The position numbers were made by a program, and so were the translations under genes. A stretch of DNA of 64,000 nt from Prevotella sp. UBA4217 (GTDB taxonomy: Bacteria; Bacteroidota; Bacteroidia; Bacteroidales; Bacteroidaceae): the NCBI GenBank assembly GCA_002379425.1, contig DFTH01000011.1, forward strand, positions 164,970 to 228,969. Direction: 5' to 3'. Positions 27,743-35,774 of the stretch are shown one piece after another (the stretch's first letter is position 1; each line of letters opens with the position of its first letter). Below the pieces are notes generated by a model. That model was not told the DNA's origin. It worked only from the letters and a program-made list of their open reading frames with translations, and ran no database searches.

Positions 27743-27772
27743 TTCATAGTTAAGAGTTAAAAGTTCATAGTT
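27743..27772. repeat. Short direct repeat between the efflux operon and lpxA
   Basis: TTCATAGTTAAGAGTTAAAAGTTCATAGTT contains two copies of GTTCATAGTT-like sequence around AAGAGTTAAAA (written here as three parts: TTCATAGTTA, AGAGTTAAAA, GTTCATAGTT). It belongs to the family of A/T-rich short repeats seen at several intergenic sites. Confidence 0.4.
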
Positions 27773-28552
27773 ATGGCAAGTGAAATAAGTCCAAAGGCCG
27801 AGATATCCCCAAAGGCGAAGATCGGCAACAACTGTAAGATATTCCCTTTCGTATATATTGAGGACGACGTGGAGATCGGTGATAACTGCATCATCTTCCC
27901 CTTCGTCTCTATCTGTGACGGCTCGCGTATCGGCAACAATAATAAGATCCATCAGGGCAGTGTCATTGCCGCCTTGCCGCAGGACTTTAATTTCCGTGGC
28001 GAGAAGTCGTATGTGAAGATTGGCGACAACAATGTGATTCGTGAGAACGTGGTCATTAACCGTGGCACGCATCGTGATGGCTGTACGGTCATAGGCAACA
28101 GCAACTTCCTGATGGAAGGTGTTCATATCAGCCATGATACCGTTGTCGGTGACTACTGTGTGTTCGGCTATGGTGTGAAAATTGCCGGTGACTGTGAGAT
28201 TCACAATGGTGCCATATTCTCAACGAGTGCCGTTCAGAATGCTAACACCCGTGTGGGCCGTCTGGCAATGGTACAGGCCGGTTGTACCCTGTCGCACGAC
28301 GTACCTCCGTTCGTCGTCGCCGGTGGCAAGCCCATTGAGTATGGTGGTCCCAATACGACGATGATGCGTGAGGCTGGTATCGACGAAAAGGTGCAGAAGC
28401 ACATAGCCAATGCCTACCGCCTGCTCTTCCATGGAAAGACGAGCACGTTTGATGTGATCAATCAGATCAAGGATCAGGTGCCCGACAGTCCCGAGATTCA
28501 GAACATTATCCAATTCCTTGAGAATACGAAGCGAGGCATTATGTGCAAGTAA
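27773..28552 (+). CDS. lpxA: Acyl-ACP--UDP-N-acetylglucosamine O-acyltransferase
   Basis: The 259-aa protein is a left-handed beta-helix enzyme: hexapeptide repeats run from about residue 5 to 185 (SPKAEISPKAKIGNNCKI onward), with the catalytic His in HRDGCTVIGNSNFLMEGVHISHD (given as a region, about 97-122). A helical C-terminal tail follows. It carries out the first committed step of lipid A synthesis, acylating UDP-GlcNAc with 3-hydroxyacyl-ACP. In many Bacteroidetes it follows an LpxC-FabZ fusion gene, but here it follows an efflux operon and may be cotranscribed with it. Confidence 0.93.
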   Translation: MASEISPKAEISPKAKIGNNCKIFPFVYIEDDVEIGDNCIIFPFVSICDGSRIGNNNKIHQGSVIAALPQDFNFRGEKSYVKIGDNNVIRENVVINRGTHRDGCTVIGNSNFLMEGVHISHDTVVGDYCVFGYGVKIAGDCEIHNGAIFSTSAVQNANTRVGRLAMVQAGCTLSHDVPPFVVAGGKPIEYGGPNTTMMREAGIDEKVQKHIANAYRLLFHGKTSTFDVINQIKDQVPDSPEIQNIIQFLENTKRGIMCK

Positions 28553-28596
28553 GATAAATGTAACAATCGCTTTCTTTGAAGATAGTCCCCAAATTG

Positions 28597-28628
28597 TTTG
28601 GCAGTTTGGGGATTATTTTTTATCTTTG
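28597..28628 (+). promoter_or_regulatory. Strong promoter ahead of the TCAC repeat ORF
   Basis: The -7 box TATCTTTG (28621-28628) and the -33 element TTTG (28597-28600) are exactly 20 nt apart. This is one of the best consensus promoters in the window, yet no conserved gene follows directly. Confidence 0.75.
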
Positions 28629-28682
28629 CGGCGTGTTGGCAAACTAAACTGCCGACATCCGCAAAGACAAAACCCGAGAGCG

Positions 28683-28832
28683 ATGAGAAAGATAGAGGCG
28701 GTAACAATGTTTAACACGGATTGTTTGGCTGTTCCAAATAATTCGTTATCACTCACTCACTCACTCACTCACTCACTCACTCACTCACTCACTCACTCAC
28801 TCACTCACTCACTCATTCTTCTAAGCATCTAA
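28683..28832 (+). CDS. Small ORF across a TCAC microsatellite, possibly phase-variable
   Basis: ATG 28683 opens a 49-codon frame (MRKIEAVTMFNTDCLAVPNN, then repeated SLTH units) that runs through the tetranucleotide array and stops at 28830-28832. It lies 54 nt after a near-perfect promoter. The product resembles nothing I know. Gain of one TCAC unit would move translation into the frame that stays open to TGA 28949-28951, giving about 90 residues; the third frame stops at 28822. Coding status is uncertain; the repeat itself may be what matters. Confidence 0.35.
   Translation: MRKIEAVTMFNTDCLAVPNNSLSLTHSLTHSLTHSLTHSLTHSLILLSI
28749..28815. repeat. Tetranucleotide microsatellite (TCAC), about 16.75 copies
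   Basis: 67 nt of perfect TCAC repeat with no interruption. Four-base units change the reading frame when copies are gained or lost by slipped-strand mispairing. It lies inside the ORF at 28683 and downstream of the promoter at 28597-28628. Confidence 0.97.
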
Positions 28833-29002
28833 ATGGAGCGGTGCCCGCAGGCGGGCGGCGCGACAGACTGACCATACGGCTTTCCTTGGACGAAGTTCAA
28901 GGGAGGCCAGACTCTTTTTGTCCCCACGAAGGCTATCTTCCGCTGGGATGACGATTCGCTTTGCAAGACCATTTTTTTTACCCATTAAAACCAAACAAGA
29001 TT
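28833..29002 (+). other. Region between the microsatellite and the lectin-like gene
   Basis: About 170 nt with no assured gene. It holds a short GC-rich hairpin, GCCCGC (28843-28848) pairing with GCGGGC (28851-28856). One frame is open from the repeat to TGA 28949-28951, and the same frame then continues into the lectin-like gene, so a single stop codon separates the two. No promoter was seen here. Confidence 0.5.
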
Positions 29003-29503
29003 ATGATGAAAAAACAGAAGTACGAGAAGCGCACGACGAACGTGAGTGGCTATTCGAACACAAAGCAGATAATCGAGAATCCGAAGAAGCCTTCGGCGAG
29101 CTACCCCGCCGTCTCTTCTGCCTGGAACTATACAGCGCTTCCTGCCCCCACTACAGGCACTACAGGCTGGTTCCTGCCCACGGCCCAGCAGTGGGTGAAG
29201 ATGCAGTCTGGACTTGGCGAACTCAACGAGAACGATCTTACCACTGGTAGTTATTATGACAACGACCACCCTGCCGCCAACAAGTGGGAAAACGCCCTTA
29301 GCAAGGCAGGCTCCGGCAACTTCGACAGCATGAAGAGCGGAAGCCTATACTTCTGGTCGAGTTCCGAGAGCGATGGTCGACATGCCTGGTACCTGGGTGT
29401 CTCCGCTAATCGCACTGGTAGTTACTTCGGTTTCAAGTGGACGGACGAACATAAGAACAACCATACCGAATATCACAAAGTTCGCCCCGTCCTCGCTTTT
29501 TAG
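29003..29503 (+). CDS. Lone C-type-lectin-like (FISUMP/DUF1566-type) domain protein
   Basis: The 166-aa frame (ATG 29003 or 29006, MMKKQKYEK) has no signal peptide. From about residue 45 it matches the C-terminal domain of Fibrobacter-type major paralogous/DUF1566 proteins: TGWFLPTAQQWVKM, then a SLYFWSSSES motif, AWYLGVSAN and the closing VRPVLAF. The same fold, with WSSSE...AW...VRPVLAF, is used by targets of diversity-generating retroelements. The usual N-terminal part (signal, YVDLGLPSG-like segment) is missing, so this may be a truncated remnant, a cassette, or the distal part of a broken gene. No reverse transcriptase or template repeat lies in the window. Confidence 0.65.
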   Translation: MMKKQKYEKRTTNVSGYSNTKQIIENPKKPSASYPAVSSAWNYTALPAPTTGTTGWFLPTAQQWVKMQSGLGELNENDLTTGSYYDNDHPAANKWENALSKAGSGNFDSMKSGSLYFWSSSESDGRHAWYLGVSANRTGSYFGFKWTDEHKNNHTEYHKVRPVLAF

Positions 29504-29557
29504 TCAATATCATATCATGGTTTGGCTGCTTTGCGACAAGCCGCAGCCCAACTTTAT

Positions 29558-29589
29558 AGCCCCACTGCCCAGAATCAGGCGGTGGGGCT
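29558..29589 (+). terminator. Stable hairpin after the lectin-like gene
   Basis: AGCCCCACTGCC (29558-29569) pairs with GGCGGTGGGGCT (29578-29589) with one T-G wobble; the loop is 8 nt. GTTTCG follows, a poor U-tract, so it may be a terminator or a structural element 54 nt after the stop codon. Confidence 0.6.
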
Positions 29590-29710
29590 GTTTCGCCAAG
29601 GGCAATCTTGCTTGACTTGACACGGTGAAAAAACGTTGAGTTAACACACCGTTTTGGAGGCCTTGTCTGTGTGACAGAGGGACGATGCCAGGCGTCTGGG
29701 GGCAGACGAA

Positions 29711-29750
29711 ACAGAAAATCCCATCGCATCTGACGGGATTTCCTGTTTTA
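29711..29750. terminator. Hairpin at the 3' end of the Rpn gene
   Basis: ACAG-A-AAATCCC (29711-29722) pairs with GGGATTT-C-CTGT (29735-29746) with one mismatch. On the plus strand TTTTATAA follows. It abuts the Rpn stop at 29748 and could serve either strand. Confidence 0.5.
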
Positions 29751-30719
29751 TAATTCAGCAATTTCTTTTTCTGATAGTCCTGTCGCCTTTGCGATATTGG
29801 CAATGGGGAGTTCCATCTGTTTCATGTTTCGGGCTACGAGGTAAAGTCCTTCCTTGATACCTTCCTTGATACCTTCCTTGATGCCTTTCTGCATACCTTC
29901 TTCGATACCTTTCTGCATACCTTCTTCGATACCTTTCTGCATGCCTTCGTTGTAGCCTTTCTTCGTGGCGGCCTCGCGGAGGATGCGCTCGTCAACCACG
30001 GCCATCCAGAATTTCTCGTAGGCATATAACTGACCTTCTGTCATGGCCGACTTCTCCACCAGTTTCAGGGCTTTGCGTGTCGCCTCGTTCTCCAGCAGTT
30101 CCTTGGGTGCCTCGACCGTGCTCTCTGCTATCTCTGTCAGGAAGCGCAGCCATAGCACGGCCATCTTTTTCTCAGAGATGCTCTGCGGTTTGAATTTCGG
30201 CAGTTCTACAAACACGAGGCGCAGCCCGTCTATATGGCGGTCGGTATGTTCCACGTCCACGATGGCATAGTCGTGGTAGAACTCGTCCGTCTCGTAGTCA
30301 AATGCCTTGTCGTTTACCAGGCTCAGGCAATAGACAGGCTGGATGAGCGAATAGTTCTCTCCTTCGTTCAACTGTCTGACGATAGCCTTCGATGCATTCA
30401 ACAGTACGCGGCGCTTGAACTCCTCGTTCCAGTAGAGTTGCATCTCAACGATGAACTGTCGTCCCTGCTGGTCCTTGCAGCGCACATCCACGATACTGTC
30501 TTTCTTGGCCGGGTTCTCGGGCACCATCTCGGGCGTCAGGTATTCCACGCTTTCTATCTGTCCGTCTGCCGGTAGGGGCAAGAGGGCGTTCAGCAGGCTC
30601 ATCACCAGGTCGGGGTGCTCGCCGAAAACCATCTTGAATATCAAGTCTGCCTTGGGGTTCAGATACTTGCCTTTCATTGTCATTCCTCCTTCTTTCGTTT
30701 TACTTTCTTTTGTGCTCAT
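29748..30719 (-). CDS. Rpn-family PD-(D/E)xK nuclease / transposase-like protein
   Basis: The likely start is ATG 30717-30719 (MSTKESKTKEG); alternatives are two codons earlier or at the internal MTMKGKYLNPKADL. The N-terminus NPKADLIFKMVFGEHPDLVMSLLNA and the core IVDVRCKDQQGRQFIVEMQ (Asp, then Glu-x-Gln) are those of the Rpn (recombination-promoting nuclease) family. The C-terminal part holds seven or more short Gly-Ile/Met-x-Glu-Gly units, such as EGMQKGIEEGMQKGIKEGIK, encoded by near-identical 24-bp DNA repeats. Such proteins cut DNA and promote recombination in E. coli; in Bacteroidetes they are abundant and poorly studied. Confidence 0.87.
   Translation of the reverse strand: MSTKESKTKEGGMTMKGKYLNPKADLIFKMVFGEHPDLVMSLLNALLPLPADGQIESVEYLTPEMVPENPAKKDSIVDVRCKDQQGRQFIVEMQLYWNEEFKRRVLLNASKAIVRQLNEGENYSLIQPVYCLSLVNDKAFDYETDEFYHDYAIVDVEHTDRHIDGLRLVFVELPKFKPQSISEKKMAVLWLRFLTEIAESTVEAPKELLENEATRKALKLVEKSAMTEGQLYAYEKFWMAVVDERILREAATKKGYNEGMQKGIEEGMQKGIEEGMQKGIKEGIKEGIKEGLYLVARNMKQMELPIANIAKATGLSEKEIAEL
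29848..29957 (-). repeat. In-frame 24-bp tandem repeats within the Rpn gene
   Basis: Imperfect units of 12 and 24 bp (plus strand CCTTCCTTGATA and CCTTTCTGCATACCTTCTTC-GATA) encode the KEG(I/M)-type repeat. Unit gain or loss keeps the frame. Confidence 0.8.
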
Positions 30720-30725
30720 AATCAT

Positions 30726-31022
30726 TAAGATTTAAATGTTACAATCGTTTTATCGCCTGCAAAGATAATGCTTTCTTGTGAAACTGCCAAATTTTCGGGC
30801 GACAATTTGACATTGAGGCCTATAGTTGGCCGATAGCCGACGGGTAGTATCACACGGGGCCAGGCACGGTGTGACATGTGCGCGTGGGACACGTATTTTC
30901 TGGATAAGACAACTACTACGCCTGCGCGAGAGGCGAAAAGGTAGGCATAAACCCCAATTGCCAAAGGAAAAGAATAAAAAACGCCGAAATTCTCAATACG
31001 TACTAATAAAACAATTCGTCTT
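30726..31022. other. Intergenic region with repeat copy and Rpn promoter
   Basis: About 300 nt without a gene. It holds the -7 box of the Rpn gene (minus strand TATCTTTG at 30760-30767) and one copy of the interspersed repeat at 30884-30924. An imperfect hairpin (TCACAC with GTGTGA) lies near 30850-30874. Nothing else recognisable. Confidence 0.6.
30884..30924 (-). repeat. Interspersed repeat, copy 1 (minus orientation)
   Basis: Read on the minus strand, this 41-nt segment starts CAGGCGTAGTAGTTGTCTTA and ends GAAAATACGTGTCCCAC. Its first 20 nt recur exactly at 39051-39070, and its last 32 nt recur exactly at 39448-39479. Confidence 0.85.
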
Positions 31023-31799
31023 TTAGTAGGAAGCCGTGCAGGGGATGCCGAGGGCGATGACGCGGTCGCGGATGGCATCGAGTTGTTCGTGAGTGGCTTT
31101 GAGCAGTCCTGGAGCCGGTGTCTCGCGATCAATGGTGTAGATCATCACCTGCTGGGGCTTGATGTCCTTAACCACTTCCAGCCAGGGGGCAACATATCTT
31201 TCTCCAGTGTTATCGACGGATTCGCCATTACACTCCCCTTGCATGAACATGGTCTGGATGATGAGGTGTCCGTGGAAAGCCTTCATCCGTTCGATGATGG
31301 TATCTACATCGTATGTCCCGTTGGGATGATCCACCTTGTTGATATATTCAGGATCAATCGTGTCGAGTTTCAGGATATTGTTGTCCACGCGCATCAGGGC
31401 ATCATGCACCTGCTGGCGATGAATCATCGTGGAGTTGCTGAGTACGGAGACCTTGGCCTCCGGGCAATACTGGTCGCGCAGGCAAATGGTGTCGTCGATG
31501 ATCTCCGCGAAGTGGGGATGGCAAGTGGGCTCGCCGTTGCCGGCAAAGGTGAGCACGTCGGGCAGTTGCCCTTCTTCCGTCATGGCCTTCAGTTTGGCCT
31601 CCAACTTAGCGGCAACCTCCTGGCGGGTAGGCAGGGGCAGGGTGGGGCGATGGTCCTCGTTGAAACCGCATTCACAGTAGATACAGTCGAAGGAACATAC
31701 CTTGCCGTCAGCAGGCAGCAGGTTGATGCCTAATGAGAGGCCCAGTCGCCGGCTGTGTACGGGGCCGAAGATGGGCGAGGGATAGATAATTGTACTCAT
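31023..31799 (-). CDS. Radical SAM protein
   Basis: The 258-aa protein carries the radical SAM cluster motif CSFDCIYC (CxxxCxxC, about residues 34-41) and a TFAGNGEPTCHPHF segment, the GGE-like SAM-binding motif. The N-terminus FGPVHSRRLGLSLGINLLP matches a small radical SAM family close to MoaA/wyosine-type enzymes found widely in bacteria. The [4Fe-4S] cluster would reduce SAM to the 5'-deoxyadenosyl radical. Substrate unknown. A -7 box lies at 31808-31815 and it appears monocistronic. Confidence 0.88.
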   Translation of the reverse strand: MSTIIYPSPIFGPVHSRRLGLSLGINLLPADGKVCSFDCIYCECGFNEDHRPTLPLPTRQEVAAKLEAKLKAMTEEGQLPDVLTFAGNGEPTCHPHFAEIIDDTICLRDQYCPEAKVSVLSNSTMIHRQQVHDALMRVDNNILKLDTIDPEYINKVDHPNGTYDVDTIIERMKAFHGHLIIQTMFMQGECNGESVDNTGERYVAPWLEVVKDIKPQQVMIYTIDRETPAPGLLKATHEQLDAIRDRVIALGIPCTASY

Positions 31800-31807
31800 A
31801 CAGGCTG

Positions 31808-31815
31808 CAAAGTTA
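31808..31815 (-). promoter_or_regulatory. -7 box of the radical SAM gene
   Basis: The minus strand reads TAACTTTG, 9 nt before the ATG, which implies a very short leader. Confidence 0.5.
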
Positions 31816-31865
31816 CGAAATAGTTGGGAATAAAGCGTTAAGAATTAAGAAAAAAAGATATATTG

Positions 31866-31897
31866 TTTGGCATTTCGCCCAAATTGTTGTAACTTTG
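31866..31897 (+). promoter_or_regulatory. Promoter of the ftsX-uppP-truB-queA-folK operon
   Basis: The -7 box TAACTTTG (31890-31897) and the -33 element TTTG (31866-31869) are 20 nt apart, a full match to the Bacteroidetes consensus. Confidence 0.8.
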
Positions 31898-31929
31898 CCG
31901 CTCAGTTTTACGTACGTACTTTAATAATA

Positions 31930-32808
31930 ATGAAAAGACGCAGGAAGAATGCTGGCAACCGTCGGGGTATGCAGTTGGTGACATTGTGCATCAGCACGTC
32001 GATGGTCCTTGTGCTTTTAGGATTAGTCGTATTCTCGGTGCTTACCTCGCACAACTTGTCACAGTGGGTGAAGGAGAATCTGACGGTCACTGTGATGCTG
32101 AAGGATGAGGTGACGTCCAATGAGGCGAAACTGTTGTGCCGTGACCTTTACCACAGGCCTTACTCCAGAAATATTGACTACATCAGTCGGGAGCAGGCCC
32201 TGAAGGAACAGTCAGAAGCCATGGGCTCTGACCCGTCGGAGTTTCTGGGTATCAATCCCTTTTCGGCGACCCTTGAGTTGCAGATGAAGTCCGACTATGC
32301 CAACCGTGATTCCCTGAAATGGATTTCGGCAGAACTGAAGAAAAACGCTAAGGTGGCCGACGTGACCTATCAGGTGGATCTGATGGACAGGGTGAACAGC
32401 AACCTGACGAAAGTGAATATCCTGTTGCTTGTCATTGCTGGTCTGCTGACGTTTATCTCCTTCTCGCTCATCAGCAACACGGTTCGCCTGAGTGTCTATT
32501 CCCGCCGTTTCCTGATCCATACGATGAAACTTGTCGGGGCTTCATGGGGCTTTATCCGCCGCCCGTTTATGAAGAATGGCCTCGTGGTGGGCATCCTGGC
32601 GGCACTGATTGCCATTGGCGTGTTAGGAGGGTGTGTGTATGGCTTGTATTATTATGAGCCCAATATGATGACGATCATCACCTGGCGGGAACTGGCCATC
32701 ACGGCAGGGGCCGTCCTGCTGTTTGGCATTATCATTACCACGGTCAGTTCCTATATTTCCGTTAATAAGTTCCTGCGTATGTCGGCAGGTGAGTTATACA
32801 AGATTTGA
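31930..32808 (+). CDS. ftsX: Cell-division protein FtsX
   Basis: ATG 31930 (MKRRRKNAGN) gives 292 aa; the open frame upstream of it crosses the promoter. The FtsX layout is visible: a basic cytoplasmic N-terminus, helix 1 at about 18-40, an extracytoplasmic domain (about 45-170), and three C-terminal helices (about 172-195, 217-240, 258-282). FtsX works with FtsE to control peptidoglycan hydrolases at the septum. ftsE is not in the window, as is common in Bacteroidetes. DUF3098 follows after 21 nt. Confidence 0.92.
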   Translation: MKRRRKNAGNRRGMQLVTLCISTSMVLVLLGLVVFSVLTSHNLSQWVKENLTVTVMLKDEVTSNEAKLLCRDLYHRPYSRNIDYISREQALKEQSEAMGSDPSEFLGINPFSATLELQMKSDYANRDSLKWISAELKKNAKVADVTYQVDLMDRVNSNLTKVNILLLVIAGLLTFISFSLISNTVRLSVYSRRFLIHTMKLVGASWGFIRRPFMKNGLVVGILAALIAIGVLGGCVYGLYYYEPNMMTIITWRELAITAGAVLLFGIIITTVSSYISVNKFLRMSAGELYKI

Positions 32809-32829
32809 TAAAGTTTAATTCTGAGATTT

Positions 32830-33054
32830 ATGGATAAAAAGGATTTCGCATTCGACAAGATAAACTTCATATTGTTGGCTGTTGGGATGGCCATCGTCGT
32901 CATCGGATTTCTGCTGATGGTAGGACCGAATTCTACAGATACGACGTTTGAACCCGACATATTCAGTACCCGTCGTATCAAGGTCGCTCCACTGATATGC
33001 CTGTTTGGCTTTGTCTCAATGGTCTATGCGGTAGTAAGGAAGCCTAAGGCTTGA
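32830..33054 (+). CDS. DUF3098 small membrane protein
   Basis: The 74-aa protein has two membrane helices (about 12-31 and 50-68) joined by a short loop with STDTTFEPDIFSTRRIKVAP, as in DUF3098. The family usually sits between ftsX and uppP in Bacteroidetes, exactly as here. The function is unknown; a helper role in division or lipid-carrier recycling is only a guess from position. Confidence 0.88.
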   Translation: MDKKDFAFDKINFILLAVGMAIVVIGFLLMVGPNSTDTTFEPDIFSTRRIKVAPLICLFGFVSMVYAVVRKPKA

Positions 33055-33086
33055 CTGCTCCGGTGTTATTTTAATCTTTATTGATA

Positions 33087-33944
33087 ATGGATTGGATACA
33101 GACAGTTATAATTGCAATCGTGGAAGGACTGACGGAGTTCCTTCCCGTATCGTCAACAGGGCACATGATCATCGCCCAGAATCTGCTGGGTGTGCCTCAG
33201 AGCGACCCCTTCGTTCATGCCTTCACGTTTATCATCCAGTTTGGTGCCATCCTGTCGGTGGTCTGCCTCTATTGGAACCGTTTCTTCCATCTCGATCATA
33301 CGCCCGCTCCTGCCGGCAGTTCACTGTTTCAGCGGCTCAAGCATAAATACAACTTCTACTGGTTGCTCCTCGTGGGCGTGGTGCCGGCAGTGGTGATAGG
33401 CCTGCTCGCCAAGAAGTCGGGCCTGCTCGACTGGTTGCTCGACAGCGTGGAGGTGGTAGCCATCATGCTGGTGCTTGGAGGTGTGTTCATGCTCTACTGC
33501 GACAAGTTGTTCAACAAGGGCAGTGAGGACAACAAGGTTGACGAGCGCCGTGCTTTCATGATCGGCCTGTTCCAGTGTATCTCCGTGATCCCCGGCGTGT
33601 CGCGCTCGATGGCCACTATCGTCGGTGGTATGGCACAGGGACTCACGCGCCGCCGTGCTGCCAAGTTCTCGTTCTTCCTGGCTGTGCCCACGATGGCAGG
33701 TGCCACATTGCTCGACTTGCTCGACTTGATGAAGAAGGACACGGCCTGGGCCACTGGCCATAATATCACGATGCTGATACTGGGCTGCGTCATTGCTTTC
33801 ATCGTGGCACTGCTGGCCATGAAGTGGTTTGTCAATTATCTGACGAAGTACGGTTTCAAGGCTTTCGGTATCTACCGTATTGTGGTGGGCGGTATCATTA
33901 TCATTCTGCTGCTCACGGGACATTCACTAACAATGGTTGATTGA
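33087..33944 (+). CDS. uppP: Undecaprenyl-diphosphatase UppP (BacA)
   Basis: ATG 33087 (MDWIQTVIIAIVEG) gives 285 aa. Family motifs are present: EGLTEFLPVSSTGH (Glu-rich active site) near the N-terminus and ISVIPGVSRSMATI in the middle; several membrane helices run along the whole length. It removes a phosphate from undecaprenyl diphosphate so the lipid carrier can be reused for peptidoglycan and glycan export. It often gives bacitracin resistance. Its TGA overlaps the truB ATG by one base. Confidence 0.95.
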   Translation: MDWIQTVIIAIVEGLTEFLPVSSTGHMIIAQNLLGVPQSDPFVHAFTFIIQFGAILSVVCLYWNRFFHLDHTPAPAGSSLFQRLKHKYNFYWLLLVGVVPAVVIGLLAKKSGLLDWLLDSVEVVAIMLVLGGVFMLYCDKLFNKGSEDNKVDERRAFMIGLFQCISVIPGVSRSMATIVGGMAQGLTRRRAAKFSFFLAVPTMAGATLLDLLDLMKKDTAWATGHNITMLILGCVIAFIVALLAMKWFVNYLTKYGFKAFGIYRIVVGGIIIILLLTGHSLTMVD

Positions 33945-34642
33945 TGGACTTCCAGAACGGGACATTTATCTATATCAACAAGCCATACCGGATGTCGAGT
34001 TTCGGTGCCTTGGCACATATCCGCTATCTGGTGTCGAAGCGGCTCCATGTGAAGCGGGTGAAGATGGGACATGCCGGGACGCTGGATCCGCTGGCCACGG
34101 GTGTGCTGATCCTTTGTACGGGAAAGGCGACCAAGCAGATAGAAGCACTGCAGTCGCACACCAAGGAATATACGGCCACCTTGCAACTGGGTGCCACAAC
34201 GCCCAGTTATGACATGGAGCACCCGGTGGATCAGACCTATCCTTCCAGTCACATCACAAGGGAAAGGATCGAAGGGATACTGCCGCGCTTTGTTGGTGAT
34301 ATTATGCAGGAGCCGCCTCTCTTTTCGGCCTGTATGGTGGCAGGCGACAGGGCATACGAGTTGGCCCGCAGAGGTGAGAATGTCAGACTGGCTGCCAAGC
34401 CTGTCCGTATAGATGATATAGAACTGACGGCCTTCGACCCGGAGGCGATGCAGATGAGCATCCGTGTTGTCTGCGGCAAAGGCACCTACATCCGTTCGCT
34501 GGCCCGTGACATCGGGGAGGCCTTGGGTAGTGGGGCTTATCTGACAGCCCTCTGCCGTACCCGTGTGGGGGATGTGCGCATCGAAGACTGCCTTACATTT
34601 GAAGAATTCCCAGCCTGGCTGGACAAAAACATACCAGAATGA
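33944..34642 (+). CDS. truB: tRNA pseudouridine(55) synthase
   Basis: The 232-aa protein starts at the ATG overlapping the uppP stop. The active-site motif [12 protein letters not shown] contains the catalytic Asp, and [17 protein letters not shown] is the second conserved block. TruB makes pseudouridine 55 in the T-loop of all tRNAs. It lacks the PUA domain at the C-terminus, as many Bacteroidetes members do. Its last four bases overlap queA. Confidence 0.94.
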   Translation: MDFQNGTFIYINKPYRMSSFGALAHIRYLVSKRLHVKRVKMGHAGTLDPLATGVLILCTGKATKQIEALQSHTKEYTATLQLGATTPSYDMEHPVDQTYPSSHITRERIEGILPRFVGDIMQEPPLFSACMVAGDRAYELARRGENVRLAAKPVRIDDIELTAFDPEAMQMSIRVVCGKGTYIRSLARDIGEALGSGAYLTALCRTRVGDVRIEDCLTFEEFPAWLDKNIPE

Positions 34643-35757
34643 AGTTATCACAGTTTAAGTTTAAACTCCCTGAGGGGCTGGTGGCACTGGAGCCCTCGTT
34701 CCATCGTGATGAATGCCGTCTGATGGTGGTGCACCGCAAGAGCGGGAAGATTGAAATGACCAAGCAAGACGAGAAGGGCAATGACCTGGAAGACGAAGAG
34801 GGTAACCCCGTCTATCTCGACTTCCGTAATATCCTCGACTATTTTGAAGAGGATGATACATTCGTGTTTAATGATACACAGGTGTTCCCTGCCCGCCTCT
34901 ATGGCACAAAGGAGAAGACGGATGCTAAGATCGAGGTGTTCTTGTTGCGCGAGTTGAACCAAGACCTGCGCCTGTGGGATGTCCTCGTAGAGCCAGCCCG
35001 TAAGATTCGTATCGGCAACAAACTGTTCTTTGAGGATGACGGTCCGATGGTGGCTGAGGTTATCGACAATACCACCAGCCGTGGCCGTACACTGAGGTTC
35101 CTCTACGACTGTCCGCACGACGAGTTTAAGCGCGAACTCTTCGCCTTAGGGGCTGCACCGCTACCGCGCTATATCATCGACAACCGTCCTGCCACCGAAG
35201 AGGATATGGAGCGCTTCCAGACTATCTATGCCAAGAATGAGGGAGCGGTCACAGCACCGGCAACGGGACTGCACTTCAGCCGCGAACTGTTGAAGCGCAT
35301 GGAGATCAAGGGCATCAACTTCGCCTATATCACCCTCCATTGCGGACTTGGCAGTTTCGACCCCATCGAGGTGGAAGACCTCACGAAGCACAAGATGTCG
35401 TCCGAACAGATGTTTGTAAGCAAGGAGGCATGCGACATGGTCAATGCCACCAAGACGGCAGGACATCGGGTCTGTGTCGTAGGAACGAGTACTGCCCGTG
35501 CGACAGAGACGGCCGTCGGTACCGATGGCATGCTGAAAGAATATGAGGGTTGGACAAACAAGTTTATCTTCCCCCCATACGAGTTCGGACTGGCTAATGC
35601 CATGGTGGGCAACTTCTACCATCCAGAATCGACGATGATGATGAGTGAATGCTCCTTTGGAGGTTACGACTTGGTCTATGAGGCTTACAAACTGGCCGTG
35701 AAGCATGGCTATAAGTTTGGCTGCTATGGTGATGCATTGCTAATCCTGGATGATTGA
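34639..35757 (+). CDS. queA: S-adenosylmethionine:tRNA ribosyltransferase-isomerase
   Basis: The 372-aa protein has the QueA signatures: [15 protein letters not shown] near residue 75-90, the [13 protein letters not shown] block and [20 protein letters not shown], and a C-terminal [20 protein letters not shown] segment (shown as a region). It transfers the ribosyl part of SAM to preQ1 at position 34 of tRNA, making epoxyqueuosine. The ATG overlaps the truB stop (ATGA), so the two tRNA-modification genes are coupled. Confidence 0.95.
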   Translation: MKLSQFKFKLPEGLVALEPSFHRDECRLMVVHRKSGKIEMTKQDEKGNDLEDEEGNPVYLDFRNILDYFEEDDTFVFNDTQVFPARLYGTKEKTDAKIEVFLLRELNQDLRLWDVLVEPARKIRIGNKLFFEDDGPMVAEVIDNTTSRGRTLRFLYDCPHDEFKRELFALGAAPLPRYIIDNRPATEEDMERFQTIYAKNEGAVTAPATGLHFSRELLKRMEIKGINFAYITLHCGLGSFDPIEVEDLTKHKMSSEQMFVSKEACDMVNATKTAGHRVCVVGTSTARATETAVGTDGMLKEYEGWTNKFIFPPYEFGLANAMVGNFYHPESTMMMSECSFGGYDLVYEAYKLAVKHGYKFGCYGDALLILDD

Positions 35758-35774
35758 GGATGAAGTAAGGGTAT

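Noticed and set aside
27215..28204. 329-codon minus-strand frame opposite the efflux channel and lpxA
   Set aside because: It crosses two well-supported plus-strand genes and shows no domain.
28749..28815. Possible CRISPR array
   Set aside because: The repeat is a 4-nt microsatellite with no spacers, and no cas genes are in the window.
28918..29250. 110-codon plus-strand frame over the lectin-like gene
   Set aside because: It overlaps the lectin-like frame, which has the recognisable motifs; this frame matches nothing.
31867..31929. Longer start of ftsX at 31867
   Set aside because: The promoter (31866-31897) lies inside this extension.
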